From Saccharicrinis sp963675435 (lineage in GTDB: Bacteria > Bacteroidota > Bacteroidia > Bacteroidales > Marinilabiliaceae), in contig OY776216.1 of assembly GCA_963675435.1 (NCBI GenBank), positions 5,518,001 through 5,582,000 of the forward strand: DNA of 64,000 bases, given 5' to 3'. Positions 63,919 to 64,000 of this stretch are shown one piece after another. Both the position numbers and the translations under genes were made by a program. The notes under the pieces were generated by a model that saw nothing but the letters and a program-made list of their open reading frames with translations, searched no databases and had not been told where the DNA came from. Each line of letters opens with the position of its first letter. Position 1 is the first letter of the stretch.

Positions 63919-64000
63919 CTATTCTTTTTCTGCAATTCGCAGCTTTGCACTTCTTGAACGAGTATTCTCTTCTAACTCTGTAGCAGTAGGAAGAATTGGT
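63919..64000 (-). CDS. rsmH: 16S rRNA (cytosine1402-N4)-methyltransferase RsmH, C-terminal end (partial)
   Basis: Only the last 27 codons are in the window. They read PILPTATELEENTRSRSAKL and RIAEKE before a TAG stop at 63919-63921. The N-x-R-S-R-S-A-K-L-R-x-A-E-K ending is the conserved C-terminus of RsmH (MraW), and rsmH normally lies directly upstream of ftsL. Confidence 0.85.
   Translation of the reverse strand, partial: PILPTATELEENTRSRSAKLRIAEKE

Overview
The window looks like a chromosome segment of a Bacteroidota bacterium, most likely order Bacteroidales/Marinilabiliales. I infer this from low-GC genes without Shine-Dalgarno leaders, promoters of the Bacteroidota type (TTTG, about 20 bp, TAnnTTTG), an FtsZ tail ending NPYLHDNVD, a lipoprotein-type LptC, and insertion sequences typical of the phylum. 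No genus is claimed.

Layout. 1-4.9 kb: end of a MORN-repeat (YwqK-like) protein and a probable Imm17 immunity protein cut by the window edge, a cysteine-cluster protein, a membrane histidine kinase, a small unknown gene and a DEAD-box RNA helicase. 4.9-5.9 kb: about 1 kb of gene-free AT-rich DNA with simple repeats and perhaps IS debris. 5.9-27.3 kb: two co-directional (minus strand) rRNA operons, each with an IS66 element just beyond its 5S terminator. The first operon has no spacer tRNA; the second carries tRNA-Ile(GAT) and tRNA-Ala(TGC). Between them is a nest of insertion sequences: an IS66 whose tnpB was hit by an IS1182-family element and by an ISL3/ISAon1-type element. The IS1182 copy was in turn split by another IS66. 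Target duplications let the order be reconstructed.

27.7-46.7 kb: housekeeping genes: a polyprenol-phosphate glycosyltransferase, dihydroorotase, a possibly GldN-like lipoprotein, a decayed PepSY-like fragment cut by an IS5-family element, aspartate kinase, a second histidine kinase, Mfd, a REC-PAS response regulator, type III pantothenate kinase, a TPR protein, LptC, a CNNM/CorC membrane protein and a parvulin chaperone. 46.8-48.8 kb: a second IS66 type (tnpB-tnpC, no tnpA) with a perfect 8-bp target duplication, followed by about 450 bp of non-coding DNA holding a 21-bp-periodic repeat.

49.3-64 kb: the division and cell wall (dcw) cluster on the minus strand, rsmH(partial)-ftsL-ftsI-murE-mraY-murD-ftsW-murG-murC-ftsQ-ftsA-ftsZ-yqeY. 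It supplies meso-diaminopimelate peptidoglycan precursor synthesis and the divisome; murF and ddl are not in the cluster.

I did not find an obviously new multi-gene system. The strongest unusual structures are the nested IS array between two non-identical rRNA operons, the two rDNA-linked IS66 copies lacking target duplications, the phased repeat at 48.9-49.06 kb, and the edge-truncated antitoxin/immunity pair.
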